64,000 nt of DNA from Protonemura montana (Eukaryota > Arthropoda > Insecta > Plecoptera > Nemouridae). Below the pieces are notes generated by a model. That model had not been told where the DNA came from and searched no databases. It saw only the letters and a program-made list of their open reading frames with translations. Where the stretch lies: the NCBI GenBank assembly GCA_947568835.1, contig OX387606.1, forward strand, positions 20,561,225-20,625,224. The letters run 5' to 3'. This document shows, piece by piece, positions 27,201 through 39,510 of this stretch; positions within the stretch are counted from its first letter, which is position 1, and the number at the start of each line of letters is the position of its first letter. The translations under genes and the position numbers were made by a program.

Positions 27201-27820
27201 TGTAGAATGGAGCACCCTTTGGATGATGACAATTGAGAGCATTGGTTTTGTCAGACTTTATTGAGAAATGTTTTAGTGGCAAGTATATATTACTATCGGA
27301 GAGTGGATTGAATTTATTTCCACGATATTTGTTGCTTTTTTTTATTTATTTTTATTTACTTTTTGTGCTTGCCCATCGACTGACTTCCTCGAAAATAATA
27401 TGTTTGCATTTTCTGCGGTAAAAATATTTTTACCAAGAATCCGGTCAAGAATTGCACCGGATGATCTCCGTCATGGAAATGTGTAATGTCACTGTGAGAA
27501 TAGCATGGGAAATGACGTCGCATTCGGTCGGTTTTCTCCGGTTTGGGTTCTAGAGTGGCCCGATGCAAGTGGCCACCTGGGAAATCTGCAACGTTGACCT
27601 GGAGAACTAATCGGGTAAACACGATTCCGTCCCGGGCGAAGGTGACGGCGAGGTTCGCAGCGGCTGGAGGTGAAGCCACCGACACTCACTGCGTGCCGTT
27701 GACGCTGATGTTTGCTAATTAATTCAAAATATTTGACGAACAGGTTAAAAACTCACACCGTCTAGACAGTTTCCAAGATCCAAGAGTAGAGACTTCAAAA
27801 TCATGCATCTTAACTGTGGC
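24201..27820. other. No gene seen
   Basis: The longest frames (26,700-27,056 plus; 27,356-27,685 minus) show neither a domain nor paired splice sites. The minus frame near 27,450-27,690 is somewhat coding-like in composition but remains unassigned. GTAAACAAAGGAAACA near 26,313 resembles a forkhead-type site; this is motif similarity only. Confidence 0.35.
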
Positions 27821-27823
27821 TTA

Positions 27824-27844
27824 GTCCCACAGTCGTTGTGGGAC
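27824..27844 (+). other. Short perfect hairpin
   Basis: An 8-bp stem, GTCCCACA with TGTGGGAC, closes a 5-base loop (GTCGT). There is no T-run after it, and the context is not a gene end. It could be part of the degenerate repeat material that continues to 28.5 kb. Confidence 0.5.
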
Positions 27845-28239
27845 CCTAACTGGCGGGAAAGTGGTCTTCCATTCATGCTTGAGGAACTCTGTACTTCTTG
27901 TGTGACCTTGGATGCACAAAGAAAGTCAAATCATGCGTACGAAAGTGTGTCTAACAGGCGCTAGGATTTCTATGAAATTATCTAAGATTTCAGCCGGAGC
28001 GAACGGCACCTCCATCGACGTGAAAATAGCACAGGAATTTGCTTAAAACCTGACACATTGCTTCGGTTAACTTGCTGCGCTTTCTAAACAAACTTTCTAA
28101 CTGTTTTTTTGTTCTCTGAAAGATCCAAGAGTTCTATACTGAGATTAAGATTTTTCTTGGTGCAGTCCAATGTTCTAGGTGGTAGGGGACAAGAAATGAA
28201 CAATTTTTTTTTCTGATTGGCCATGTCTCGTCTTATCAT

Positions 28240-28520
28240 CCAAGCTGGAAAATGTCTACTTTTATCAGTTTTGACCAGGCTTGTAGTCCCACAGAAAATT
28301 TAAAAAAGTCCCTAATTACAAAACAAAGGAATGTAAAAGCGGTGAACATCTGCCTCCTCGACACAGTCCTGAAGATGTCGGCGCCAACGCCGACGAAACG
28401 TCAACTTTTTGGGGTCTTTTTAAGACCACAAGTCAATCTCAGCAAAGCAAGTCCGAAACTCACAACAACATTCACCCATGGCTCTGAACCACTTCACCAA
28501 AACATAAATGATAAGTATAT
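28240..28520 (+). mobile_element. Penelope-like element 3' end, probable, with hammerhead-like core
   Basis: At 28,369-28,402 the order is CTGAAGA, one T, a 7-bp stem GTCGGCG/CGCCGAC with a CCAA loop, then GAAACGTC. This matches the hammerhead core layout CUGANGA - stem II - GAAA, with an ACGU stem III that is self-complementary. From established knowledge, Penelope-like elements and retrozymes carry such minimal type I hammerheads, some of which act as dimers. The downstream text (to about 28,505) resembles the tails seen after such motifs. Departures: the extra unpaired T after CTGAAGA and a poor stem I. No reverse transcriptase or GIY-YIG endonuclease sequence was seen, so it would be a 5'-truncated or solo copy. 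Confidence 0.35.
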
Positions 28521-30937
28521 TTAATTTAATAAATACACTCTTTCAGGTGAAACGCAACGAAAATTGAATCAAAATTTCAGTCATGAATGGTTTCCTAGGG
28601 CTTCCTAAATAAGTACAACTGATAGATATGTGGTGAATGTCATGCTTTGTTGCAAGTTGGGTAAAACTCATTTTGCTGCCGATTTTGACAAGTAAAAATG
28701 AAGGCGTTCGAACATAGGAAATATAATTACTCAGTTTGTAGATGCCACTCAGTAAAACTTTCATTCGCAAATTCCAATTCAGTTTGTTTTTATTTCCTAG
28801 CTCCCAACAATGATTCGGGAACATGAATTTGTCAGGAATAATCGAACCCGCTCGTTAAATAACATTGCAGAGTGGTTTGCATTCCAGCCATTGTCTTTTT
28901 CGTTTTATGTTTATTCCAATTCACTTCTCCAGTTTTTCGATTTCGCGATGATTTATGCATCGCACCTATTGATTAATTTATTCGTCCTACCCACCACCGA
29001 CGATAGATCACGCATTCGCTGGCAAGCAATTAATAAATCTCTATCTTGGTAATTTACTAGTACCTGCATCGTTCGAAATAAAGCATAATTATCGTGGAAT
29101 CAATTTCCTGGATGTGAAATGTGAATGCTATCCTCGGAAACGGTCGCTGCCCGCTCGTGACAGCCTAATTAAACGAGATACAATAGGGTTTTGCTTTTTT
29201 CCACACCCTCAGCCGGTGCACACCATCCGCGTTATAAACTGCAAATTGGGTCAGGCGAAATTAAAACATTCGCTCCCAGATTAGAATGTAAGCGATAAAT
29301 TCGGGGTGAATTTCGCGCCAGACCAAAGTGTTTTGTGGTTTTCACCCACCCTCCATATGCCGGGCACATGTGAGGTGTATATTTTACTGCCTAGTTTGTA
29401 TAAGTCTGTGAAAAATGGCAAGTGCAGTTCCGGAGCGAGAAGTTACATGTGCACGTGTAGTGCCTGATAGCAGGTATTTATTCCTGATATCGTGCAATCA
29501 TCACGCGGCATTTACTGCTTTAGATGGGGCTCAACGAATGGAAATGCACCTTGTAAGAAAGCACAATAAAGTTGAGCGGGAAATACTCTGGTCGGGATCG
29601 CGAAATAACGGAAAACACAACTCACACATACAGAAAAATATTTCCTGCAGCGACAACTTCCTTGAGCTTTGAAATACAATATTTATCCTGACCCATATAG
29701 AATAAAATCAATCTATATACCACAATATTATTCTCTAGAGTATTTCCAAAAGTCATGTGCCCAAATGCAATTTTAATCGATTCTCTGCACCGAGTTGGAC
29801 AGAGACTTGTTTACTTTGCACGTGCACTGCAGTTGGCAGCAGTGTATACTTTGATCACACTTGGCTTGTCTCGATAAATTGGGTGCAATCAACCGCGTCT
29901 AGATTTTCAGACTCGAACCCAAACCACTAGGCGGAATTAGCGACAACGGGCGGCGGCGGCGGCGACGGCTTCGACTGCGTTTCAAATTGTTCAACTGTGG
30001 ATTTATGTATTTAACAACTTAGTCTCCCGTACTCTGGCACGTGTATATGCGTTGGCGGTGTCAATACCTCTCGTATTGCCGTCTTATTACAAATAAAACG
30101 CCCTCTCAAGTGGATAAGTGGAGAGATTAGGAGTCGAGTGTTTGCCGTTTGAGGAGTTGTTTGCACGGTCGACGAACAAACGGGAACAGCCGGGAACAAA
30201 CTGGAGGAGACTGGGAAACAATGGCATAGAGCATCTGGAAATCTTAATAACATAACCATCGACTTTCACCCCCATAAAAGATGAAACTTTCACCCTTGAG
30301 AAGCCCACGAAGACGGTAACGCAAACCTTAAAGTGCCCAATAATTATTCGTATACTTTGCAACTTTGTGTAGGCGTGGTCTTTATTATGTCATTACTTTA
30401 TTTCAGATTGAATGCTTGACGTGTTTTTGCCTAATTTAGCTCGCAGACAGAATCAACATCCACATCAAACCAAATCACCGTCGTTAGAAATTTTTCTCAC
30501 GGCTCGAAAACAAAATTACCATAGCCGATCTCACGAAGAGAATATATAAAAGCGTCGCATAAACGCGCAATTTTATATCTCAACCTCGGTAGGAAAGATG
30601 TGCAGGAAGTGTACAAGGGCAACACAGAACTTACCCCTTTTTGAACAATACCACATTGTTTTGCGGCCAGCAGTAACGTGTGCCCGCGAGTGTGTACACA
30701 CACATTGCTCCTTCGCAATACGCTGCTGCAAATGAACTTATAATTACGGGTGAGATAAGATAGAGCTATTATTATTTTGTTGGCAAGATTTAATGACGCC
30801 ATAAATAACCGAGCATCTATCCTTACCCTAAAACTAAATCGTATTCGCATTTGTTGCATGCATAAATAAGGGAGCAGGACCGCAGTGCAGAGAAAACTAG
30901 ACTCGGCGCTGCATCGGGGCCGTCTCGCCAGAGGATC

Positions 30938-30938
<1 letters not shown>
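28521..30938. other. No gene seen; homeodomain-core-rich block and GGC repeat
   Basis: The block 28,900-29,180 has repeated ATTAAT/TAATTT cores and may be regulatory. A (GGC)5-6 run lies at 29,946-29,965. Open frames such as 30,497-30,859 (minus) show no domain. Confidence 0.35.
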
Positions 30939-30977
<39 letters not shown>

Positions 30978-30980
30978 CAG
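30939..30980 (+). repeat. (CAG)12 trinucleotide repeat
   Basis: About twelve uninterrupted CAG units followed by TAGCAG. No long open frame containing it has coding support on either strand, so it is noted as a microsatellite rather than as a polyglutamine exon. Confidence 0.85.
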
Positions 30981-33660
30981 CCGGCCAGGAAGTTTTACCC
31001 TGGCGTGCCTATTGTTTCGCCGAGATACATGCATATTATGCCAAGATCTCGGCACACAACCTAACCACCACACAGAGCTGTTATTATTATTACGACAATA
31101 AAAACGTATGGTAATACAGCTTTGTTGCGTTTTGTCTCTTCGCCATTCTTATGATTCATGGCGAGCACATTTGCAAGTGCCAGAGGAAAGAAGATTTTCG
31201 AATCAGAAGCTTCAGAGATATATGCGCGATTTATGCGGCACATGTGCCAGTTCCGCGATGAATAACTGTTATTGCCGCCCTTGCCCGGTGTACAGGCAAT
31301 AATAACTCATTTGATCGATTCATTTAACGATTTTAGTGAACACCGCAGCGTGAGTGTATACGATTCATGTATTCATTTCTGGTATGAAACCGACAAAAAG
31401 GGCGATTGTTTGCATTACCATAAATTGCGTTGGTTTTGAGTGTTGTTGGTTTCTGGATTTGATAAATCATGATTCTAAATTTTGACGTGCAGGCGCGTTG
31501 ATGCTTGAACTGACCCCAATGTTATTCGATTCAAAAATGTCTGGTCGTGTACATAAGCTCATTCTATCGGCCGCAGAAGCCGTCCAACCACAACCCAAAC
31601 ATTATTGTGTGAATATTGAAAGTTTTCACTGATTACATTCGAACTACAAATCACAAACACTCTCGAAATTCGAACATTGCGGCCTAAAGTTTCTCATCAA
31701 TTAAAAGCCATAGATGAACGGGACTCGCGCAGATTGGGGAACTGCTTTTGATTCGTCCTCCCACGCTGCTGGCAGCTTTCTAAAGAAGTATATGGACTAT
31801 TTGGTATGAAGGGAACACGCCAGTGGTAATTATTTACACTACAATTGTCAAGCATAATTGAATCGTAGCACCATCAGCAGATCTCACGAGAACCCTAACA
31901 TTTAATTATAGTCTTTATTCTCGCCGTTGCCAACGAATTATTTGAGTGTTCGTTTCTTTCTCTTGAAGCCGAATTCTACAACGGGGAGTAATAGGGAGAT
32001 ACTTTCGCCGACTCTTTGACTGTAAAATAAAATCTAATGTCAACGTTAGCAGTATTCATACAATCTGAACCCCGTTACCTAGTATGTTTCCGCCTGCGAA
32101 CCATTGCGGATTCTTCGGGTCTACAGCACCATTCGCCTGGCGTGTCCTCGCCCCTGCGTGCCTGCTAGCATTAGCAATACTAATAGGTGGTTATCATTAA
32201 GGGTGTATCTCTAGTGTATAAAGATAGGAAAGACGCCCTTAAGACACGACTAGTTGGCGGTGAATCTTCTCTGTAGGTACGCTAGAGTGTGCGTTATGTC
32301 AGTCTGCCTTTCGACTGCGATATCGCATTCTGGCGAGACTGGTATAACCCGATTGCGTGTGCGAACGCAATCAAAAGCGCCCGTGTACACACACGGACAA
32401 GGAAGAAATAGAATACACGGATGCGATTGGCTCGAGTAGGAAACACGCCGTCGAGGAAGATGATATTGAGCTGCAGTATTTAACAAATGGAATTTTCCCG
32501 CGGATCCGGCGTGGATTTGATCAAGTGTGTGAAAATGTGCCGGCTTCGTGTGAAGATCCGTGTAGATGCCCGTATTCTATTAGCTGGCAGTGTATACAGC
32601 CGGCAGAATATTGCTTTGCATTTAAATGAAATCAAATCAATTTTAGTTGAGCTGGCAATTTATTTTACGCTCGAATAACTAAATTTGTTTAGCGTCAGAA
32701 GAATGCAAGGCTCGAGACAGCCAAAGCCTCTCGGAGTGTTCACATCTGTTTCAGTGGAGGCGCCAGGTCGAACAACTTAAAAGATGAAAACACAATAAAT
32801 GAAGAGTTTCCATTTTTCTTTTTTGTCGAGCAAGGATCGAAAGTCAGTGAACCTGTGACAAAAAGCCTTTGCTTCGGTGGAAGTGCCTTGTTCACCATTC
32901 TAACGTCAGGACATCGAGCATCCCGCTTGAAGTATATTACCTTTGTATTGGCATCAGCTTATATCGAGGTCCCTCCTCAGGGCTTAACTGAACCCTGTGT
33001 CGGACCGACATCATGCCCTATGCTCCATTTGGTCCAGTTGATTGATACGTCCAAATCCCCGGTCCTCGCACCCCTACCCCCTTGCCCTCCAGGCACGGCG
33101 CGGTAGGGACGCAGCCCTCAATTTCCACGCCCGTCTTGCGGTTTCCGTTCAGCCGAAAAGAAAAACGAGGAGGATGTTATTTTAGGGCCGCCCGGCACAG
33201 ACCTATAGGGTTTTTCTCTCGGAATACATATCAAAATCTTCTAAGGAGATTAGATTTCTTTCGTGTGTAGTATACGGTGAAAAGATTCCTACGCTCGACG
33301 ATCTTTCATGTTCGTTGATGAATATTTCAGACGCTCATCTTTTGGCGAAAACCACTTTGTAGGTAAATTATTGTCGGATTTCGCCAAAGACATTAGCGCT
33401 GTTCTGTCTTGCGGAACGTTTTAATGTGATTTGCAAAGACAAGTGTTGTGCCAGCGAAGATGACTGGCAAACATCACCGCGGAATCGATACCTCGTTTCG
33501 CGCGGCGTCTTCGCTGCGTCGTCACTTCGTCGCCGCACAGATGAACATCGAAACTAATGAGGCGCGGATGACGAGCAAAAAATTAGCTCAGTGCGTGTTT
33601 ACGTTTGAAATTAATAAAGTGAATTAAAACGGTTGTTTGACGCAGCAGCACTGACAGGGG
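30981..33660. other. No gene seen
   Basis: AT-rich DNA with short overlapping frames near 32,250-32,680 that lack recognisable domains. One GTGGAGGCGCC variant of the recurring motif lies at 32,754-32,764. Confidence 0.4.
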
Positions 33661-33900
33661 TGTAAAACGGTGTCCGCGATAAAGGCCCTAGACAAGCAGT
33701 GGGGTGGCGCATGTATCACGTTGTTGGGGTTGGGGTTGAAGAGAAATGATGATCGCAAAGTGAGCGATGCGTGGAGACAAAGATTAGGAGGGTTGAGAAA
33801 TAACTGAATGGAACGTGAAAAGATTAGGGGCGCTCACGGCGGAAAGGGTGTGAGGCAGTGTGGTTCAGGGGGGTGGGGGTGGGGCAGCTTGATTGAGGGG
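33661..33900 (+). other. G-rich strand-asymmetric tract with G-quadruplex motif
   Basis: The plus strand is strongly enriched in G over about 240 bp. It ends in GGGGGG T GGGGG T GGGG (33,868-33,884) and a further GGGG at 33,897-33,900, enough for a G4. A GGGGTTGGGGTT stretch near 33,725 is too short to be telomeric. Confidence 0.6.
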
Positions 33901-36900
33901 TCGCGCGACCACGGCAGACATGATTGACTCAACGGACTCGCGTGATTTTCTTTCGTTCGCTTTTCTCGGTGAACATTCACTTTTTTTTATGGCTGCTGGC
34001 ATATCGGCGCCGACGAATCGATTTATTACGCCTGTACACTTCATGGGCTTGGAGTCGTTGCCAGAATTGGAACGCACAAAACTGCGTTCCTCCTTTTAAT
34101 AATGAATTTGATTCACTCTTTGCTGTTGTAGCATGGATGTTGTTGCTGCATGGAAAGTGGCTCCCTTTTTTTGGGGGACACTTCAATATTTTACTCTAAT
34201 CAAGTTTAAAAATAGCTCGATTATATTTTCGAATCATAACTGACTTATTAATTGGCGGACATACAAGAGAGTGGGTCACGAGACTGCGATCCTGATTGGT
34301 CGAAATGGCTGGCACGCTCCATCCAAAGCCGAACGTGCACGTTCCCGTTCGAATGGATTTATCGGAGCTTAATTTCACCCTTTCATCGAGTCAAATGACC
34401 TGACGCTAACGCCAAAAAGACATCCGGTGCCAGCTCTACTACGTTCACATTGGAAATTATTCCCAATCATTTTACAAGTGCAAGTAAAATCAGCGTGACA
34501 TTGGCAGTAGGGCGCTGGTGGGACGGGGGTTACTAAGCAGAGGTTGCGCTCTTTTTCAGAGCCACTCAACCGAGTCGCGCGCGGCCTGCTTTAGACTCTC
34601 GTGCAATTTGAAACGTAACGAGCGCAAACCCCAGCAATTATCACCGGACGTGCAATTATTTACACGTGCATTATCATTACAGGGCATTGTGAAAGAGGAC
34701 ACATTTTATAAACGCTCCAGCGAACTCAGTAAGCCATTAGTGTGCACTTAATTAAATCGCAAATTGTAAAAATACTGCTTCGAAGAAACGGTTTTTCGAT
34801 CCACGCAGTCTCCTCGATAAACTCTCACGTAGAGAAGAACACCAGGAAATTAGAATTTGCTTTTGATACGAGCATCGCGTTTTGTACTTTTTCAAAAAAG
34901 TTTTAATTTTGTATGCTTGCAGTTTATTTTTCTACTTATATTCTGCCATGTTTCGCATTAACTTCTCATCACGCACATGTACGAGAATCGTATGGAAGCC
35001 TCGCCTTCAGATCATAATTCCTATAATTATGAGCTTAACTTTTTTGTAACAATTTCTAACTCGATTACTTTAATTTTCCTCTAGATTACACCCCCTCACC
35101 GCCACACCCTTCGCTGTCCCCGCCAATCCTCCCCACGTATATCCTCTGAACATAATAGCGAACTATCAGTTACAGAGTCTACAGATAAATGGCAGCGTTA
35201 AGTCTTTCTTAGCCAAACGAAGTCGATCGATCTATCACTTCGATGCGCCGCAGCGAAATCCTGGCTATCGGATCGCGCTCAGGGCTATTGGGCGCGTGCA
35301 TGCGTGCTCTACGCACAGGAAATTAGTATGGTTGATCATGAGCTGATACGCATCGCGCGTGCTGTGGATACGAGATCCCATAAGATGTCTCCTGATGCCC
35401 CGAACCGGGCTGTCACCGTAGAATTGTGATCTAAGATTTCACGGGCCAGGAAATTTAATCATGTCTAGGAATATGATTTGTTTTCGGAGATGGGTCGCGC
35501 CGCGATTCGTGATGGCAGCACCCGATAGAGGAATTTATGGGCAAGTGTGCTGCGCTCTTGCCCCTTGAATATCGCGCAATTATGATTTAGTGGCGAATGA
35601 GGTGAATACCGAAACGGGTCAAAACCGCGCGGTGTGTGTGAAACTACGTTGGTTCAAAACGCCTTGTTTATAAAATATGAGCTCGGGGCTGTGCATTTAA
35701 ATTGAGACTGGCGCCCAGAAACTGTACAAATGTCTCTCTTAGTCGGCATGAAGATAAATCAAAGGAGATGTGCTCACATTGCGCTTGAGATATTGGTACT
35801 TATCTAGGCACTAGATTGTACCAAGGTTTTCAATTACACCTGTTTCAATACTGTGTTTCTTCTCGGCGGAAATGACAGCCTGGAAAGCTCTCAGATTTCC
35901 ATTATTTATTTTTTATAATTTAGTGCAGAATTTTGATGATCTAATATTGACTAGGGCCCAGACCATGGGCCCAGACGAAGCGCGTATTTCCTATCTAAGA
36001 CGATATTTTCGAATTAACTCTAGATAAACAAGGAAAAAGTATCCATTCAGTATATTACAAAATTCTAAAAAGAAAATAACATCACAAAGAAACATGTAAT
36101 CTTCTCTCGGAAGGAATATTTCGCCGCCGCTGTGTTATATATATATATTGCCACAAGAAACTCTTTCTGATATATCCCGAGCCGGATATTACTAGTTCCC
36201 GTCCGAGACCCGCCGAATGTTTTGATTAACAAACAAAGATAGCCAAGTGGTATAGAGGAGAGTTTCTTTATTATGTGCCCAGCTGGCTAAAGTACCCAGC
36301 TCTAATCCATTAACGACGCCTTCTTCAGCTGAGCACCAGAAGACGCTTGCGAGTTGCGACGCCGACGCCGACGCCGTTCGTTTCCATCCGAGCGACGACG
36401 TAGCCCGTTCGAGAGCTTCGTAAACAACATAACACATTTTTAACATGGATCTTAGCAAAGTTGTTTACAATCCGTACCGAGTTTCGTGGATTAATCTTCT
36501 CTATACTATCTGTTTTTATTATGCACAATCTCATTTTATATCACGAAAAATCTCAGCTCTTAAATTTTCTTGAAAGTAATACCACGTAATACGTTTAATA
36601 TGACGGGAACGCTGGAGCCGGCTGCATGCATATATAGCCATGGCATCCTTTTCTCAGCGTTGCTAATTTAAATTTCAAATTAAGTTTAATTTTGAAGTGA
36701 AATTTAGTTTCGTCACTGAAAATCTCACTTAAAATTGAAAAATGCTGGGATTAAAATTAATCTTGTTAATAGCACGTCGCGCTGGTATCCATCTTGCGGT
36801 GGGTTTTCGGAAACACGTCGACTTGCCCAGGATCCTTGCGAACCTGGACAAGGCGAGGTCCTTCGAGCGCAGCGCGAAATAATCAGGAGACGTCTACTTT

Positions 36901-38516
36901 ATTAGGAATAATTCATCAAGCGGCTTGCGTCGGGGTCAATACGGTTCGCAGTCGCACCGGTCCGGATGCCAACAGCGAAACGGCGCCGCCGAAGCGAGAA
37001 GAAAACACAAGTTGGGTCGCCTCCATGGGGTCGTCTCCTGTCCCCAGTCGGCGTCAGGGAATTGATTGAATTGCAGATATCTTGCGATGTCTCTTAGCTC
37101 ATTAGTCTTCAGTCCTTGAGATCACGTTTGTCAAGGCGATCAATTGATTTCTGGAAACTTTTCTCGCAGTTTACAGAAACTTCTTTCGGAAATAGAAAGT
37201 GTTTAGTGGTCGGCCAAGCCTTGTAATCGTTCATAGAAGTATAATATCAATATCGTCCAAGAGAATAAATAAAACGTAATTTCAATCAGTTTTGACAATG
37301 CTAACTTCTGAAAAAAGTGTGAAAAGCTTAACTTATATCTTTATAATGCATTGACCAGAAAATCAGGTAAGCTTTTAGTTACCAAATTTCGGAACTCTAA
37401 TCTACATCCGATTCTACTGCCCGTTTGTGGATCGATTGTGACTAATCTCGAGTAATCACTCCATTATTTTCGACGATTAGCATCTATCTGGTTTGTCAAA
37501 CGTGGAGCACAATCTAAGCATTAATGTCCGAATAACGTGCCTTACTCAATCTACAAGTTATCGTACTAACAATAATACATGATTCCAACTAAGCCACACA
37601 AAATCATTGTGTGCCTGACAATTCGAATTATTTATACCGCGCATTATACAGATAACACAGTTGCCCTGTGGTCGGCGAAATACTATTTTAGAACTTCAAC
37701 TAGCAATCATAGTTCGATTTAGCAGCTCAACTCGTCCGGTTCATAGTCGGCTCTTATGGCAACGAGTTACGTTTTAAGCGACTGCACCCTAACCCATTTT
37801 CCGTTGCCTACTTGCCCCATCATACGACACCGTTCGCCCCGGGAAAGCGGCCCGGGAAAGCTAGCACGTCATTTGGGACGGGGATTTGAATCTCGTAATT
37901 GAGCCAAAACTCTGCATTTATCGTGGAAACCGACTCTTTACAAACAAGGCTTAAACTCCATTAACAATAATCTCATGATAGCCAGTTTCATACGAAAAAC
38001 TTTTCATACTCTGCACTAAACAGTCTTTTTCCATTCGCAGCAATTAAATTCACTGAACTGCGAAGGTGAATTCATGAAAATTTTTTGATTTTTTAAACTT
38101 TCAAAACGACTGGGAACGCCCGGCGAAAGATTTTCCCGTAGAGAGAGTAAATGGCTAACTTGGCCCAAAGGTTTGAGGTCTCGTCTCATTAGGTATTCAG
38201 CAAGACCGCAGGACCTTTACCTAATTTCACTCAAACTATAATACACAATTACTTGTAATATTCAACTAATTTCTGCCTTACAATATTACAAGCGGTAAGA
38301 TAATTATCAAGTTAGTTAACTAATAAAGTTGCTCGAGTCAAAATCTTCATCAAAGTTGACGTGGTATGCACACATCCAGACAACCTCCCCACACACACAC
38401 ACACCGTAAGTTCCCTTCCACCCTGGCCCCACGATGTTAGTGTCCGAGTGCCCGAATAACCAGTACAATTGGACAGGGCACTCAAGAGCCAATTTACATC
38501 GCATATCCCGACTTAC
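33901..38516. other. No gene seen; likely the start of a long intron
   Basis: No supported exon on either strand. A three-unit GACGCC repeat lies at 36,358-36,375, a (TA)n run at 36,138-36,149 and a (CA)n run at 38,391-38,404. It lies immediately downstream of the GTAAGT donor at 38,516-38,511 on the minus strand, so it would be the 5' part of that gene's first coding intron. Confidence 0.4.
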
Positions 38517-38571
38517 CGTACACCCAAGAGATGACGAGCAGGAAGACTGCCACGTCCGGTAACAGCTTCAT
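38517..38571 (-). CDS. First coding exon with signal peptide, rest of gene not found
   Basis: On the minus strand, ATG at 38,571-38,569 opens 18 codons reading MKLLPDVAVFLLVISWVY and one further G, then meets a perfect donor GTAAGT (38,516-38,511), leaving phase 1. The peptide has a Lys near the N-terminus, a hydrophobic core (VAVFLLVISWV) and ends where cleavage would follow, which is typical of a secreted or membrane protein. In insects, a short signal-peptide exon followed by a very long intron is common in cell-surface and neural adhesion genes, but nothing here identifies the family. No next exon was found to the left in 38 kb. An acceptor-like ATCTTTCAAG just upstream (exon would begin at 38,611) suggests that a noncoding exon precedes it. 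Confidence 0.6.
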
Positions 38572-39040
38572 TGTCGTCCGCAGAAGTGTGGCGTAGCGGG
38601 GAGCGACTCGACTTGAAAGATATTGTCAGAAGAGAGTTGCAAGTTTGCTGATCCCCGAGTGTCGGTTATTGTTTCACTGGACTGTAATTGGACGCAATGT
38701 TTGCTAGAAGTTGGATGGACACAAAGTGCTGCTAATTGTCTGCTGTCTAGTCAGGCAGTCCCATCAAAAACTTTGCCAAGCGAATTTTTTTTATGTCCGC
38801 ATTAACACGTAATTCTAGCGAGCACGGGCGTGGAAGTCAATATTCTACACTCGCACTAATATTGCTTCGACAGTTGATTTTTTTTAAAGGTCGGAACGTG
38901 ATGCGCATAATATGCTCGTTACCAATATTGAATTTCAAGTCTCTTGATTTGATCCACACTTATTTTCAACGCTAGCAAACGTCAAGAACTTTACCCTGCA
39001 GTTTTCTTTCGCTCTTTCATTTCTCCTTTACTAGTGCAGT

Positions 39041-39060
39041 ACTTACAAACAGCGACCAAT
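39041..39060 (-). other. Possible donor of a 5' noncoding exon
   Basis: On the minus strand a consensus donor GTAAGTACTG begins at 39,046, preceded by TGGTCGCTGTTT. It lies about 430 bp upstream of the acceptor-like site at 38,612-38,614 before the signal-peptide exon. Splicing the two would give a 5' untranslated exon followed by the coding exon. This pairing is inference. Confidence 0.25.
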
Positions 39061-39235
39061 TATTTCCCAACTAGTTATTAAGTAGCAACACGTAACACAA
39101 AAGTTTAGTTACTTTTTCCAATACACTATTTTACAACCACTTGCAAGTGCTATTTTTAAAACAACGTCGCTAGAAAGTCACTTAAATCTAAACACACCGC
39201 TCGTCCGCTGATATTTCTTTTCGCAACAGTCACAT

Positions 39236-39510
39236 GTCACGACGTCGGAAAGCCTCCTTGGCCGTCAACTTCGATCACCAAAGCCGAGATTTGTGAAGCG
39301 GCGAAGCGTCGATCACCGGCAATGCTAGCAACGACGGCGGCGACGACAGCACGACGGCTACGGCGGCGTCGGTACGTCTACTTGCCAGGACGACGCTTTC
39401 GAACTGGCGTCGACTGGGAGCTTCGTGGCGTCGCCGTCGGGCGCAACACGGTAGCATCGCATGTTAGACAAGGACGGAGCGCGCGTCGCGACGCGGCGCA
39501 CGGAGAGGGT
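39236..39510 (-). promoter_or_regulatory. CpG-rich segment, candidate promoter region
   Basis: About 275 bp much richer in CpG and in CGA/CGG/CGT words than the surroundings, located 0.7-0.9 kb upstream (minus sense) of the signal-peptide exon. No clear TATA box or TCAGT initiator was pinned down, so it is a candidate only. Overlapping open frames on both strands are low-complexity Arg/Ala/Thr-rich and are not called as genes. Confidence 0.3.

Noticed and set aside
9788-29942. Shared 14-mer AGGCGGAATTAGCG at 9,788 and 29,929
   Set aside because: Several 14-base matches are expected by chance between positions in a 64-kb window; the flanks do not align.
30939-30980. CAG repeat as a polyglutamine exon
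   Set aside because: No flanking open frame with splice sites or coding character in the Gln frame.
33720-33740. GGGGTTGGGGTT resembling telomere repeats
   Set aside because: Only two units, not the arthropod TTAGG type, and embedded in a generally G-rich segment.
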